Below, in pieces: positions 1 to 7,917 of a DNA stretch of 64,000 bases. A program made the translations under genes and the position numbers. Location of the stretch: assembly GCA_963768075.1 (NCBI GenBank), contig CAVYHD010000033.1, positions 806,001 to 870,000 on the forward strand. The letters run 5' to 3'. Every line of letters starts with the position of its first letter. The first letter of the stretch is position 1. Under the pieces are notes generated by a model. The model made no database searches. It had not been told where the DNA came from and saw nothing but the letters and a program-made list of their open reading frames with translations. Source of the stretch: QHXW01 sp963768075. GTDB taxonomy: Bacteria > Acidobacteriota > Terriglobia > Bryobacterales > Bryobacteraceae.

Positions 1-66
1 CTCGCGCTGAATAAACCCGTAGCCCTTGGCTGCGTTAAACCACTTCACTGTGCCTTTTTCTTTCAT
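1..66 (-). CDS. csp: Cold-shock protein (CspA family), 5' part only
   Basis: The minus strand from 66 reads MKEKGTVKWFNAAKGYGFIQ, the canonical start of a CspA-type cold-shock domain with the RNP1-like KGYGFI motif. The gene runs off the left edge of the window, so only 22 codons are visible. Such proteins are about 66-70 residue OB-fold RNA and single-stranded DNA chaperones that melt RNA structure in the cytoplasm. A purine-rich ribosome site (AAGGAAG) lies just upstream of the ATG. The gene is divergent from cas6. Its leader holds a complete intrinsic terminator and a TATAAT box, annotated separately, which suggests control by transcription attenuation. Family assignment is secure. Which paralogue it is cannot be told. 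Confidence 0.93.
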   Translation of the reverse strand, partial: MKEKGTVKWFNAAKGYGFIQRE

Positions 67-115
67 GTGCTTCCTTTTTCCACTGTATTGCAGTCGGAAC
101 TCCTAGCCGACGTTC

Positions 116-156
116 AAAAAAGAAAAGGGGGCCGCGGTTACACACGCGCAACCCCC
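116..156 (-). terminator. Intrinsic terminator in the csp leader
   Basis: On the minus strand a 10-bp stem (GGGGGUUGCG with CGCGGCCCCC, two G-U pairs) closes a 10-nt loop and is followed directly by TTTTCTTTTTT. The stem arms are at 147-156 and 127-136 and the T tract at 126-116. On the plus strand the two wobble pairs become C/A mismatches, so the signal is strand-specific. No minus-strand gene lies upstream of it. It sits between a TATAAT box at 206-201 and the csp start codon at 66, so it is best read as a leader attenuator. Confidence 0.75.
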
Positions 157-200
157 GTTCTTGGCTTGGCTGAAAGACGGTAAGAGTCAAATGCCCATTC

Positions 201-206
201 ATTATA
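201..206 (-). promoter_or_regulatory. Putative csp promoter -10 box
   Basis: The minus strand carries a perfect TATAAT. Transcription would begin near 194 and give a leader of roughly 125-130 nt before the csp ATG, a length usual for cold-shock mRNAs. No good -35 hexamer is visible at 16-18 bp spacing (GCGGAC at 17 bp), so another factor or an unusual promoter class is possible. The box lies in the csp/cas6 divergent region. Confidence 0.5.
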
Positions 207-249
207 CCCAAAACGCAACGGGGGTCCGCTAGCTGGCCGGAAGGTATAC

Positions 250-1173
250 TTGGAGGACGTGAGGTTCGAGTTTTTCCGGCTCCGCTTCCACTTCCAAGCC
301 GTCGACCCACTCTCGTTTCCGTCCGAAGGAACCGGCAACACGGTGCGCGGGGCGTTTGGGTACGCCTTGCGGCAAGCGGCCTGCCGATGCGCTCTGGGCA
401 CACACCACCGGGGTTGCGTCTATGCACGGATCTTTGAACCACGCGCGACGGCCCGCCAGGGGCCCAGCGGATTCGCGGAGTGGCCCCGGCCGTTCGTCTT
501 TCGGACGCGCCACCTGAATGGGCAGGTCATATGCCCGCGGAAGCGCTTCCACTTCGACATGCACTTGTTCGATACGCAAAATCCCGCATTTCCGTATTTC
601 GCGCAGGCCATCGCGCTTATGACGGACAAAGGGATCGGTCCGGGCCGGCGGCGGGCCAAGCTCACCGCGATCGAGCAGTTGGACTCGGATGACAAAGTTC
701 TGGGCCGCGTCTCGGATGGCAAGAAATGCGCGACCCTGTTCGAGCCGGCATCGGTGGCGATGGCAGGCAAAAGCGCAGTCTCCTCCTTGCGCATTCAGTT
801 TTTGACGCCCACCGAACTCAAGTGCGAAGGGGCACTGGCCTTACAGCCCGCCTTCCCCCTGCTGTTCGCGCGCATCCGCGACCGGATCAGCACGCTGCGG
901 ACGCTCTATGGCCCGGGACCGCTCGAGATCGATTTTCGCGGCATCGGCGAGCGCGCCAGCAGAGTCGTCATGTCCCGCTGCCGGTTGGAAGCGGCACACA
1001 GCGAGCGCCGATCGAGCCGCACCGGCCAAATGCATCCGTTGAGCGGCTTTACCGGTGAGGCTGAATACCAGGGCGGCTTGGGCGAGTTCCTTCCCTATCT
1101 GCACGTCGCCCAATGGACAGGTGTGGGGCGCCAAACGGTGTGGGGCAAAGGCGAGCTTGCGGTGGTGGGGTAG
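250..1173 (+). CDS. cas6: Cas6-like CRISPR RNA-processing endoribonuclease (orphan)
   Basis: A 307-residue protein. Its C-terminal tail around residues 290-303, TGVGRQTVWGKGEL, matches the glycine-rich signature of RAMP-fold Cas6 proteins (family CRISPR_Cas6, Pfam PF10040), and the N-terminal half has the expected mixed alpha/beta ferredoxin-like composition. Cas6 cuts CRISPR repeat RNA into crRNAs without metal ions. The start is TTG at 250, five bases after GGAAGG. A GTG at 259 is the alternative. No cas1/2, effector genes or repeat array are present within the window, so it is an orphan at this locus. The next gene starts within about 10 bases, suggesting co-transcription with a membrane glycosyltransferase. 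I recognise the family from the tail. The catalytic residues cannot be assigned by eye. Confidence 0.75.
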   Translation: MEDVRFEFFRLRFHFQAVDPLSFPSEGTGNTVRGAFGYALRQAACRCALGTHHRGCVYARIFEPRATARQGPSGFAEWPRPFVFRTRHLNGQVICPRKRFHFDMHLFDTQNPAFPYFAQAIALMTDKGIGPGRRRAKLTAIEQLDSDDKVLGRVSDGKKCATLFEPASVAMAGKSAVSSLRIQFLTPTELKCEGALALQPAFPLLFARIRDRISTLRTLYGPGPLEIDFRGIGERASRVVMSRCRLEAAHSERRSSRTGQMHPLSGFTGEAEYQGGLGEFLPYLHVAQWTGVGRQTVWGKGELAVVG

Positions 1174-1181
1174 AGGCAGCG

Positions 1182-2732
1182 TTGACAGTCGACCCTCGAG
1201 ACCGCCCGCAACGTCCATTTCTCCTGCTCTACGGGGTCGTAGCGCTTATAGCCGGTCTATTCGTTCTCTATTCCCAGACCGTTGCCTTCGCCTGGGACGA
1301 AGGCTTCCATCTGGTGGCCGCGCAACTGATCAAAGGGGGATACAAGCCCTATCTGGATTTCTGCTTTTCGCAGACACCTCTTAATGCGTATTGGAACGCG
1401 GCCTGGATGTGGGTGTTCGGGGAAAGCTGGCGCACCGCTCACGGCGTGGCGGCAATTTTCTCGGCGGGCGCGGTGCTGCTGACCGCGGATTTCATCCTCT
1501 CTCGCTTTCCGGCGCCGGACTGGCGACGCGCGGGTGCGTTAGTGGCTGCCGTGCTCGTGGGCTTGAACACGATGGTTCTGGAGTATGGAACGATCGCGCA
1601 GGCCTACGCGCTGTGCCTGTTCCTCATCGTGGCGGCATTTCGCCTGTCCGTTGTGATTCCGGACCGCACCGGGTGGCTGGTTCCGGCAGCGGCCGGCTTT
1701 CTGGCCTGCGCCGCGGCAAATGCCTCGCTTTTGACGGCCACGGTGGCTCCGGTTCTGCTGGCCTGGATCCTGATTCATAACCGCGCCGGAAGCCGATGGA
1801 TCAAGTTCGCCGCCTTCGCGGGCGGCGGAGTGGTTGCCTGCCTGCCGCTCGCGTGGCTCTTCGCACAGAATGCCCGCGCCGTGTGGTTCGGCATCTTCGA
1901 ATACAATGGCCTTTACCGTCAAGTCGATTGGCCCGGAGCTACCCGCCACAATTTCGAAGTTCTCATTGCCTGGATTGACTCATCCCAAGCCCTGGCGCTG
2001 GCCCTGCTGGCGGCGCTTGGCGCGTTGTTCGTCGCGAAGAGCGATTGGGATCGCGCGCGACGCGCCGAGTTTTATCTGTGCGGTTGGCTGGCCGTGGCGA
2101 CGGCTGCCGAGCTTTGCATCGCGCGTCCAACCTTTCAGCGCTACTTCCTCTTTGTGGTCCCTTTTCTGGCGATTCTCGCCAGCGCCGGATTCTACGCCGT
2201 TATCTTGCGGATGCACAATCCGGACCGGCCGTTGTGGCCGGTGCTGCTGTTGACGGTTCTGACTGTGCTGGGCCTTTCCAAATCGTTCTACGACAGACGG
2301 GACGTGTATTCGTGGCGAGACATGGAAGACGTCGGTCGCAAGGTCAACGAAGTGACACCCGCGCGGGGAACGCTGTGGGCGGACGAGCAGATCTATTTTG
2401 TGACTCGACGGCGTCCACCTTCCGGCATGGAGCTGGCGGATTCCCACAAGCTTGAGTTGCTGCCGGCCAAGCTGGCGGCATCACTGCACATTGTGCCCAA
2501 GTCGGAGCTGGACCGGCGAGTGAAGGCAGGGGAGTTTGACACTGTCGCAACGTTCGAGGATGCGGATGTTATGGACGAACTCGGCTTGCCGAAAACCTAC
2601 GCGAAGAAGGCATCGGTGGGTGATTGCGACATTTTCTGGGATCGTGTGGCCAGCCGCGCCACCAAGAGCAGCGAAACCGAAACATCTGTTACATCTTCCG
2701 AGCCACGGGGCGGGCCGGCCAAAAAAGACTAA
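1182..2732 (+). CDS. GT39-like membrane glycosyltransferase
   Basis: A polytopic protein of about 516 residues with some ten hydrophobic helices and the motif FAWDEGFH shortly after the first. That Asp-Glu pair in the first periplasmic loop is typical of PMT/ArnT-type (GT39/GT83) lipid-linked-sugar glycosyltransferases, which use polyprenyl-phosphate sugars outside the inner membrane. The reading frame is open further upstream into cas6, but TTG at 1182 with GAGG just before it is the likeliest start, 8 nt after the cas6 stop. The soluble C-terminal tail (roughly the last 130 residues) lacks recognisable motifs. The acceptor, whether protein, lipid A or polysaccharide, is not indicated by the neighbours. 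Confidence 0.78.
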   Translation: MTVDPRDRPQRPFLLLYGVVALIAGLFVLYSQTVAFAWDEGFHLVAAQLIKGGYKPYLDFCFSQTPLNAYWNAAWMWVFGESWRTAHGVAAIFSAGAVLLTADFILSRFPAPDWRRAGALVAAVLVGLNTMVLEYGTIAQAYALCLFLIVAAFRLSVVIPDRTGWLVPAAAGFLACAAANASLLTATVAPVLLAWILIHNRAGSRWIKFAAFAGGGVVACLPLAWLFAQNARAVWFGIFEYNGLYRQVDWPGATRHNFEVLIAWIDSSQALALALLAALGALFVAKSDWDRARRAEFYLCGWLAVATAAELCIARPTFQRYFLFVVPFLAILASAGFYAVILRMHNPDRPLWPVLLLTVLTVLGLSKSFYDRRDVYSWRDMEDVGRKVNEVTPARGTLWADEQIYFVTRRRPPSGMELADSHKLELLPAKLAASLHIVPKSELDRRVKAGEFDTVATFEDADVMDELGLPKTYAKKASVGDCDIFWDRVASRATKSSETETSVTSSEPRGGPAKKD

Positions 2733-2749
2733 ACTCAAACACAGACCGG

Positions 2750-3547
2750 ATGAAACGTAGCTGGAACACTCTCTTGTGGTCGGGGTTTTGTACTACACTG
2801 GCGGCGATCCTCAGCTACTTTCTGATCTTCGTGCGTTTTCCCGTCACGCGGGATATCCCTTGGGTGACGTTTGCGCTTTTTGTGCCGGCCGGCTGGTTGC
2901 TGGTGACGGGAATGAAACGCGCCTTCGGACAACCGGAACGATATCGCGGAAAGGTCGCGGGGCCCATTTTGAGCACGGTCAGTGTGGCGCTCATGAGTGT
3001 GTTCGGCTATTTCGCATTCGCGCTCACCAAGGATCTGCCGTCCGCCAGCGCGGCGTTGCACGCCGGCCAGCAGGCGCCGGATTTCACGCTGGCCGATGCC
3101 GGCGGAAGGCCGGTGATTCTTTCCGAAATCCTTCGGAAGAATCGCGGCGCTGTGCTGATTTTCTATCGAGGCTACTGGTGACCGTTCTGCAACTCCGAGT
3201 TACGGGGCTTTGAGAAGCGCCTGCCGGATTTTCGGGCGCGAGGCGTCGAGGTCGTCGGCATCAGCGTGGATTCATGCGAAGACTCACGCAAGCTTTGCCA
3301 AAGCCAGGGGTACACTTTCCCCTTCTTGTCCGATCCGAAGGCGGTAGTCATTCGCCAGTATGGCGTGCTGGACGCCCACGCGGGCATGAACGACCAGGAT
3401 ATCGCGCGCCCCGCCGAGTTCCTGGTGAACGCCTCGGGAACGATCCGCTGGGTCAACCTGACCGACGATATCCGCGTCCGTGCCCGGCCGGAAAACGTAC
3501 TGAGAGCCATTGACACTTTAATGCCGGCTGCGGTATCAAACCCGTAG
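2750..3547 (+). CDS. Membrane-anchored peroxiredoxin-like selenoprotein, Sec at 144
   Basis: The frame starting with ATG at 2750 runs to TAG at 3545-3547 with one internal TGA at 3179-3181, and the two halves are in the same frame. Read through, the protein has 265 residues: hydrophobic helices at about 8-29, 37-55 and 70-93, then an AhpC/TSA (thioredoxin-fold) domain beginning APDFTL at 109. The TGA falls exactly where this family has the peroxidatic cysteine: FYRGYW-U-PFCNSEL, with a second Cys at 147. The downstream half continues as normal peroxiredoxin sequence. The likely job is peroxide reduction at the membrane face. A candidate bacterial SECIS hairpin follows the TGA. DUF4126 starts 9 nt later. 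A TGC-to-TGA error is the alternative, but the position makes Sec much likelier. selABCD are not in the window. Confidence 0.85.
3179..3205 (+). promoter_or_regulatory. Candidate bacterial SECIS element after the UGA
   Basis: Directly after the UGA, CCGU (3182-3185) can pair with ACGG (3202-3205), and AACU (3191-3194) with AGUU (3198-3201) around a CCG loop, leaving a 5-nt 5' bulge. The loop lies 14-16 nt past the UGA, close to the usual 16-37 nt spacing for bacterial SelB-binding hairpins. Bacterial SECIS elements are poorly conserved, so this is a plausible fold read by eye, not a scored match. Confidence 0.45.
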
Positions 3548-3556
3548 TACATCGTT

Positions 3557-4033
3557 ATGGATACAACTTCGGTTTTCGCTTTGGCATTTGCCATCGGTGT
3601 CATCGCCGGACTACGGGCGCTGACCGCACCGATGGCTGTGAGTTGGGCAGCGCGCCTCACGTGGCTGACCGTCGCCGGCACCTGGGCGGCGTTTCTAGGC
3701 GCCGCGGAGACTCCTTATATATTCACTCTGCTCGCTATCGGCGAGCTCGTGAATGACAAACTCCCCAAGACACCCAGCCGGAAGGCGCCTCCTTCGTTTG
3801 CTTTTCGGATCGTCTCCGGTGCATTCTCGGGCGCCGCTCTCGCCACCGGAGCCGGCCAGTCGGCTGCGATCGGAGCTGTGTGCGGCGGCTTAGGCGCAGT
3901 AGCAGGCACTCTGGGCGGCTACGAGGTACGGACACGGCTGGTGAAAGCGCTGCACGTGCCGGACTTGATCATCGCTCTGGTGGAAGACGCGGTGGCGGTA
4001 GGCGGCGGATTTTTCCTGGTGTCCAGATTCTAA
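3557..4033 (+). CDS. DUF4126 family membrane protein
   Basis: A 158-residue hydrophobic protein with several glycine- and alanine-rich helices. The N-terminal stretch IAGLRALTAPMAVSWAAR and the NDKLPKTPSR segment after the second helix are typical of DUF4126 proteins, which are small integral membrane proteins of unknown function. The glycine-rich central part (GAGQSAAIGAVCGGLGAVAG) suggests tightly packed helices. It begins 9 nt after the selenoprotein stop, so the two are probably co-transcribed and may share a membrane location. No catalytic motif is visible and no function should be assumed. Confidence 0.78.
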   Translation: MDTTSVFALAFAIGVIAGLRALTAPMAVSWAARLTWLTVAGTWAAFLGAAETPYIFTLLAIGELVNDKLPKTPSRKAPPSFAFRIVSGAFSGAALATGAGQSAAIGAVCGGLGAVAGTLGGYEVRTRLVKALHVPDLIIALVEDAVAVGGGFFLVSRF

Positions 4034-4069
4034 GCGCCGGCCAAACGCATCGGACTTCGGAACGATATA

Positions 4070-5923
4070 TTGATCGTTGTGTTGATTCGATCGCTCGTCT
4101 TGCTGTGCGCCCTCGCGGCCGCGGCGTTCGGCGCACCCGACGTGCATGTGTGGGAGAAACAGGAACTCGCATTCGAATCGTCCCGGGCCTTCGCCAACCC
4201 GTACACAGACGTCACGGTGTGGGTGGATCTCACAGGGCCCGGTTTCCAGAAACGAGTTTACGGATTTTGGGACGGAGGCAAAACGTTCCGCGTCAGGCTA
4301 CTGGCGATGACGGCGGGCGACTGGACATGGCAGAGCGGGTCGAATCCTCGCGACCCGGGTCTCGATGGGAAGCGCGGCGAGTTCCACGCGGTGGATTGGG
4401 GCGAGCGGGATAAGCAGGCGAACGCGCTGCGCAGGGGCTTTCTCAGAGCGACAGCCAATCAGCACGCCGTGGAGCTGGCCGACGGCACTCCTTTCTTTAT
4501 TCTTGGCGACACCTGGTATTCCGCGGCCACGAACCGGTTTCGGTGGTACGACGACGATCGCGAGCGGCCGCTCGGTCCACAAGCCGGTTTCAAGGACTAC
4601 GTCCGCTACCGCAAAGCCGAGGGCTATAACGCGGTGGCCATCATCGCGATATTTCCAGCGTGGGCCACGGATGGCGATCCGGTGGACATCTTCTTGAACG
4701 ACGCCGGCCACACCTGCGTGCGATCCGCGTGGACCGAATACGGCACCAAGAGCGCAAAGAACATGGAGAACGAAGGCGGCCGGCCGTTCTTGTTCCCGGG
4801 CAAAGTGCCCGGTTACGAGAATCTCTATCCCGACGTCAATCGCCTAAACCCCGACTATTTTCGTTTCATGGACCGGAAGATCGACTATTTAAACGAGCAG
4901 GGGTTCATTCCGTTCATCGAGGTGGCGCGCCGCGACGTCAGCATGTGCTGGAAGAAATACTACGGCTGGCCGGACTCCTATGCGCGCTACATCCAGTACG
5001 TATGGGCGCGCTACCAAGCCAACAACTGCGTGTTCAGCCCCATCCATTTTGATATCGACGAGGACACTATCCCAGCGGCCGACTTCAATAGCGCGGTCGC
5101 CATGGTGATGGAGAAGTTCGGTACGCCGCCTTACGGTACGCTGCTCTCGGCGAACTCCAATCCATCTACTTTGGTGAACTTCGGCGAGAACTCCTGGGTC
5201 ACGCTGCACCAATCGGGCAACGAGCGGGAGCACGACTTCTACTGGTACCTGACGGAAATCTTCCAGTCCTTGCATCCTAAGCCTGCGCTGAATGGTGAGC
5301 CCTACTATGCCGGGTACAAGGACGAATTCGGCCTGGGAGAGGGCGGATACAAGTACGGAGCCGAAGGCGGATCGGAGAAGGACAACCAGTTCGTGCGCTC
5401 GGCCATGTACGGGAGCTTTCTTTCGGGAGGCTTGGCGGGCCACATTTACGGCGCGGAAGGCATTTGGGGCGCGGATATCGAACCCGCGTCGCCGGTGAAG
5501 ATGTGGGATGCGTTCCAATGGCGCTCAGGCGCTGAAATGCAGCACCTGCGCGCATTCGCATTCTCCATTGGCCGGCATTTTCAGGATCTCGTGCCCGATG
5601 CGAACCTCGTAACTCCCAGCAAAACACATGTCACACACGGCTATGAAGGCTGGGCCTACTGCGCGCGCACTCCCGATAAGACGCTGTTCCTGGCTTATTT
5701 CGAAAAGGGCTGCCCGCGGAGCCAGATTCGCTCCGCCCAGCCAATCAGCTTGTACCGCGCGCAATGGTTCGATCCGCGAAACGGAACATTACGCAACGCG
5801 GGCGGCGGTACGGTGCAATCGAACTCCACCGGCGTTATCCACCTGCCCGACTTTCCTGATGACGCCGATTGGGGACTGCGACTGGTGCGTGTGGGCCCGG
5901 CGCCGAAGTCGGTGAGACGCTAG
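4070..5923 (+). CDS. Secreted apiosidase-like glycoside hydrolase (DUF5060-DUF4038)
   Basis: A 617-residue protein with an N-terminal signal peptide (hydrophobic run to about residue 20, cut after AFGA). It has a DUF5060-type beta-sandwich at about 25-110 (VTVWVDLTGPGF, GDWTW), a DUF4038 apiosidase-like (beta/alpha)8 domain from about 115 (GFLRATANQHAVELADGTPF, FILGDTWYSA) to about 510, and a C-terminal putative collagen-binding domain (PF12904-like) ending DADWGLRLV. Members cleave plant cell-wall side chains such as apiose in pectin (GH140 relatives), so an exported polysaccharide-degrading enzyme is likely. The start is TTG at 4070. An intrinsic terminator follows the stop. The exact substrate is not inferable. 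Confidence 0.85.
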   Translation: MIVVLIRSLVLLCALAAAAFGAPDVHVWEKQELAFESSRAFANPYTDVTVWVDLTGPGFQKRVYGFWDGGKTFRVRLLAMTAGDWTWQSGSNPRDPGLDGKRGEFHAVDWGERDKQANALRRGFLRATANQHAVELADGTPFFILGDTWYSAATNRFRWYDDDRERPLGPQAGFKDYVRYRKAEGYNAVAIIAIFPAWATDGDPVDIFLNDAGHTCVRSAWTEYGTKSAKNMENEGGRPFLFPGKVPGYENLYPDVNRLNPDYFRFMDRKIDYLNEQGFIPFIEVARRDVSMCWKKYYGWPDSYARYIQYVWARYQANNCVFSPIHFDIDEDTIPAADFNSAVAMVMEKFGTPPYGTLLSANSNPSTLVNFGENSWVTLHQSGNEREHDFYWYLTEIFQSLHPKPALNGEPYYAGYKDEFGLGEGGYKYGAEGGSEKDNQFVRSAMYGSFLSGGLAGHIYGAEGIWGADIEPASPVKMWDAFQWRSGAEMQHLRAFAFSIGRHFQDLVPDANLVTPSKTHVTHGYEGWAYCARTPDKTLFLAYFEKGCPRSQIRSAQPISLYRAQWFDPRNGTLRNAGGGTVQSNSTGVIHLPDFPDDADWGLRLVRVGPAPKSVRR

Positions 5924-5950
5924 AACCCGCCTATTTCGTTGGCGGGTTTT
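5924..5950 (+). terminator. Intrinsic terminator after the DUF4038 gene
   Basis: AACCCGCC (5924-5931) pairs perfectly with GGCGGGTT (5941-5948) across a 9-nt loop and runs into TTTT. It begins at the stop codon of the glycosidase and overlaps the 3' end of the convergent cytochrome gene, whose last codons form the loop and the right arm. Confidence 0.65.
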
Positions 5951-6296
5951 CGGGCGGCGGGGTCGTGGCGGGCTCCTCAGCTCCACGGTGGCAGGTGTAG
6001 CAAGTGACATGCATCTTGCCATCCGGGAATTTGGCGTTTACCTCCCGCGCCAGCAGGATCATGTGGCGCGCAATTTCCTTGTGCGGATTCTCATCGCTAG
6101 CGAAGTCTCCCTTTATATGGCAGAAATCGCATTTGACGCCGAGCGCCGTGCGGAAGGCATGCATGGCACTCATGACCTCGTCGGGCTGCAACAATTTCAG
6201 ATTCTTGGGGGCCGGCATCTTGTGGTCTTCGTGAGGCGCTTCCGGCGCCTGAGCAAACAACGGCGAGAGGAATAGCAACAACAGACAGGTGCGCAT
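5931..6296 (-). CDS. Secreted diheme cytochrome c (reaction-centre cytochrome-like)
   Basis: A 121-residue protein with a short signal peptide (MRTCLLLLFLSPLFAQA) and two heme c attachment motifs, CDFCH near residue 56 and CYTCH near 101. The context MSAMHAFRTALGVKCDFCH and HKEIARHMILLAREVN is characteristic of the small family related to the photosynthetic reaction-centre cytochrome subunit (CytoC_RC) that acidobacteria carry in many copies without photosynthesis. It should work in the periplasm as an electron carrier. The C-terminus is proline-rich. The gene is convergent with the glycosidase and sits downstream of the oxidoreductase with a 117-nt gap. Its redox partner is unknown. Confidence 0.85.
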   Translation of the reverse strand: MRTCLLLLFLSPLFAQAPEAPHEDHKMPAPKNLKLLQPDEVMSAMHAFRTALGVKCDFCHIKGDFASDENPHKEIARHMILLAREVNAKFPDGKMHVTCYTCHRGAEEPATTPPPENPPTK

Positions 6297-6413
6297 GGGT
6301 AACTATTATGCAGCAGCCCGCACCGCGGAGGCAACAGGTTAGTCGAAAGTCGCCGGCTGATCCTGAGTGCGGTGGAATAGGCCCTTCAACGTGCCTATTC
6401 CACGGTCCCGTCG

Positions 6414-7754
6414 TCACGCCTTGGGAGACTTCGTGACAACCTTCAGAGCCTTGTCGTCCCAATATAGGACGCGGCCTTCGCGGTAGGATTGCACCGACAT
6501 CGAAATGGTCACCTGCGCGCGGAACGCGGTATCTACATCGAGCACCGGTTTCTGCCGGCTGCGTACGCAGTCCAGGAAGTTCTGCATGTGGGACCACTCC
6601 GGCTTCTCGGTTACCGGAACGGTGATCTTGTCATCCCCCCACTTGGCTTTGTAGGCGTCGTTGATGACCCGCTTCTCGGGAATCACGGTGATGTGATCGG
6701 TTTGTCCTTCGAACTTGCCGTGGTCCACCATGATGATGGTGCCTTCGTGCCCGCGAATCAGACCCGGGATGTGCTGCGAATTGGCCATCGAAGAGCTCAG
6801 CACCAGGGTGTGCTCCTTTTCAAAGTCCGCCATCAGGTTGAAGGTGTCGGGCACTTCGCGCTCGTCTTTGAAAACGTAAATGCCGCCCGAGGCCATCACG
6901 CGATGGGGGAATTGCGGTTCCGGCCAGCAGATGTTCAGCGGCGCGACGACGTGGAAGAAGAGATCGGTCGCGATGCCGCCTGAATAATCCCAATACTTGC
7001 GGAAGCGGAAGAAGCGATCGGCATTGAAGGGGCGCTTGGAAGCGGAACCCAGCCACATCTTCCAGTCGATGAAGTTGTCGCCCTTGCCATCCGGACCGGC
7101 TTCCGCATCGATGGGCCAGTTCCACTCGCCTTCCACGGAGTTGCGATGATAGGACCCCTGGCTCATGAGCATCTTGCCGATCATGCCGTCGGCGATGGCC
7201 TTCTTGGCTTTCCACCATTGTTCGGCGGAAGTGGTTTGCGAACCGACTTGCAGCACGCGCTTGGTCTCATGCACCGTGCTGGCAAGCTGTTTGGCTTCTT
7301 CGATGGTGTGGCACATGGGCTTTTCTAGATAAACGTCCTTGCCGTGGTCCATGGCCTCGAGCGCGATCTTGGCGTGCCAGTGGTCCGGTGTCGCAACCAC
7401 GACGGCATCGATTTCGGGCTTGCTGATCACCTCGCGGTAATCGAGAAATCCCTCGCATTGCAGTTTCTCGGCCCTTGCCCGCTTGCGCTTTTCATAAACG
7501 TCGCAGACCGCAACGACCTTGCAGTCGTTGGTGCGTTCGCCGATGCCGGCAAATGTGTGGGCCAGATAGGAGCCTCGGCCGCCCACGCCGATCACGGCAA
7601 TGTTAATTCGGTCGTTGGCGCTCAGCACTCTTCCGGAAGTAGTCTTGGCGGTCGGACGCGCGAACGCATTGGCGGCAACTCCCAACGTCGCTCCTGCGCC
7701 TGCCGCCTGTTTCATGAAATCTCTGCGATTTACTCCTGCATCGTTCTCAGCCAT
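6414..7754 (-). CDS. Tat-exported Gfo/Idh/MocA family oxidoreductase
   Basis: A 446-residue protein. An N-terminal twin-arginine signal (NRRDFMKQAAGAGATLGVAA) is followed by a Rossmann nucleotide-binding region (IAVIGVGGRGSY) and the family motif EKPMCHTIEEA in the first domain, then the alpha/beta C-terminal domain. The family catalyses NAD(P)-dependent oxidation or reduction of sugars and cyclitols. Exported versions are common in Acidobacteria and Planctomycetes and are thought to carry their cofactor folded before Tat export. I chose the ATG at 7754 because AAGGAC lies 6-7 nt upstream and the Tat motif then sits at residue 9. The frame is open 14 codons further. The substrate is unknown. 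Confidence 0.88.
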   Translation of the reverse strand: MAENDAGVNRRDFMKQAAGAGATLGVAANAFARPTAKTTSGRVLSANDRINIAVIGVGGRGSYLAHTFAGIGERTNDCKVVAVCDVYEKRKRARAEKLQCEGFLDYREVISKPEIDAVVVATPDHWHAKIALEAMDHGKDVYLEKPMCHTIEEAKQLASTVHETKRVLQVGSQTTSAEQWWKAKKAIADGMIGKMLMSQGSYHRNSVEGEWNWPIDAEAGPDGKGDNFIDWKMWLGSASKRPFNADRFFRFRKYWDYSGGIATDLFFHVVAPLNICWPEPQFPHRVMASGGIYVFKDEREVPDTFNLMADFEKEHTLVLSSSMANSQHIPGLIRGHEGTIIMVDHGKFEGQTDHITVIPEKRVINDAYKAKWGDDKITVPVTEKPEWSHMQNFLDCVRSRQKPVLDVDTAFRAQVTISMSVQSYREGRVLYWDDKALKVVTKSPKA

Positions 7755-7917
7755 GTTTGTCCTTTTCTGCCGGCGTGCCGTCCGGCTCCACAACAATCCT
7801 CTCTACCGGATAAACCTTAAAGGATGAATGAATGTTAACCAGTCCAATTCTACTCCCCCACCCCGACGGGGAGAAGGGCCATCTAATTGCTTATTCAAGC
7901 GCCGGGAGGTCACTTCT

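Noticed and set aside
67..249. Possible CRISPR repeats next to cas6
   Set aside because: No direct repeat of 25-40 nt with spacers is present here or anywhere else in the window.
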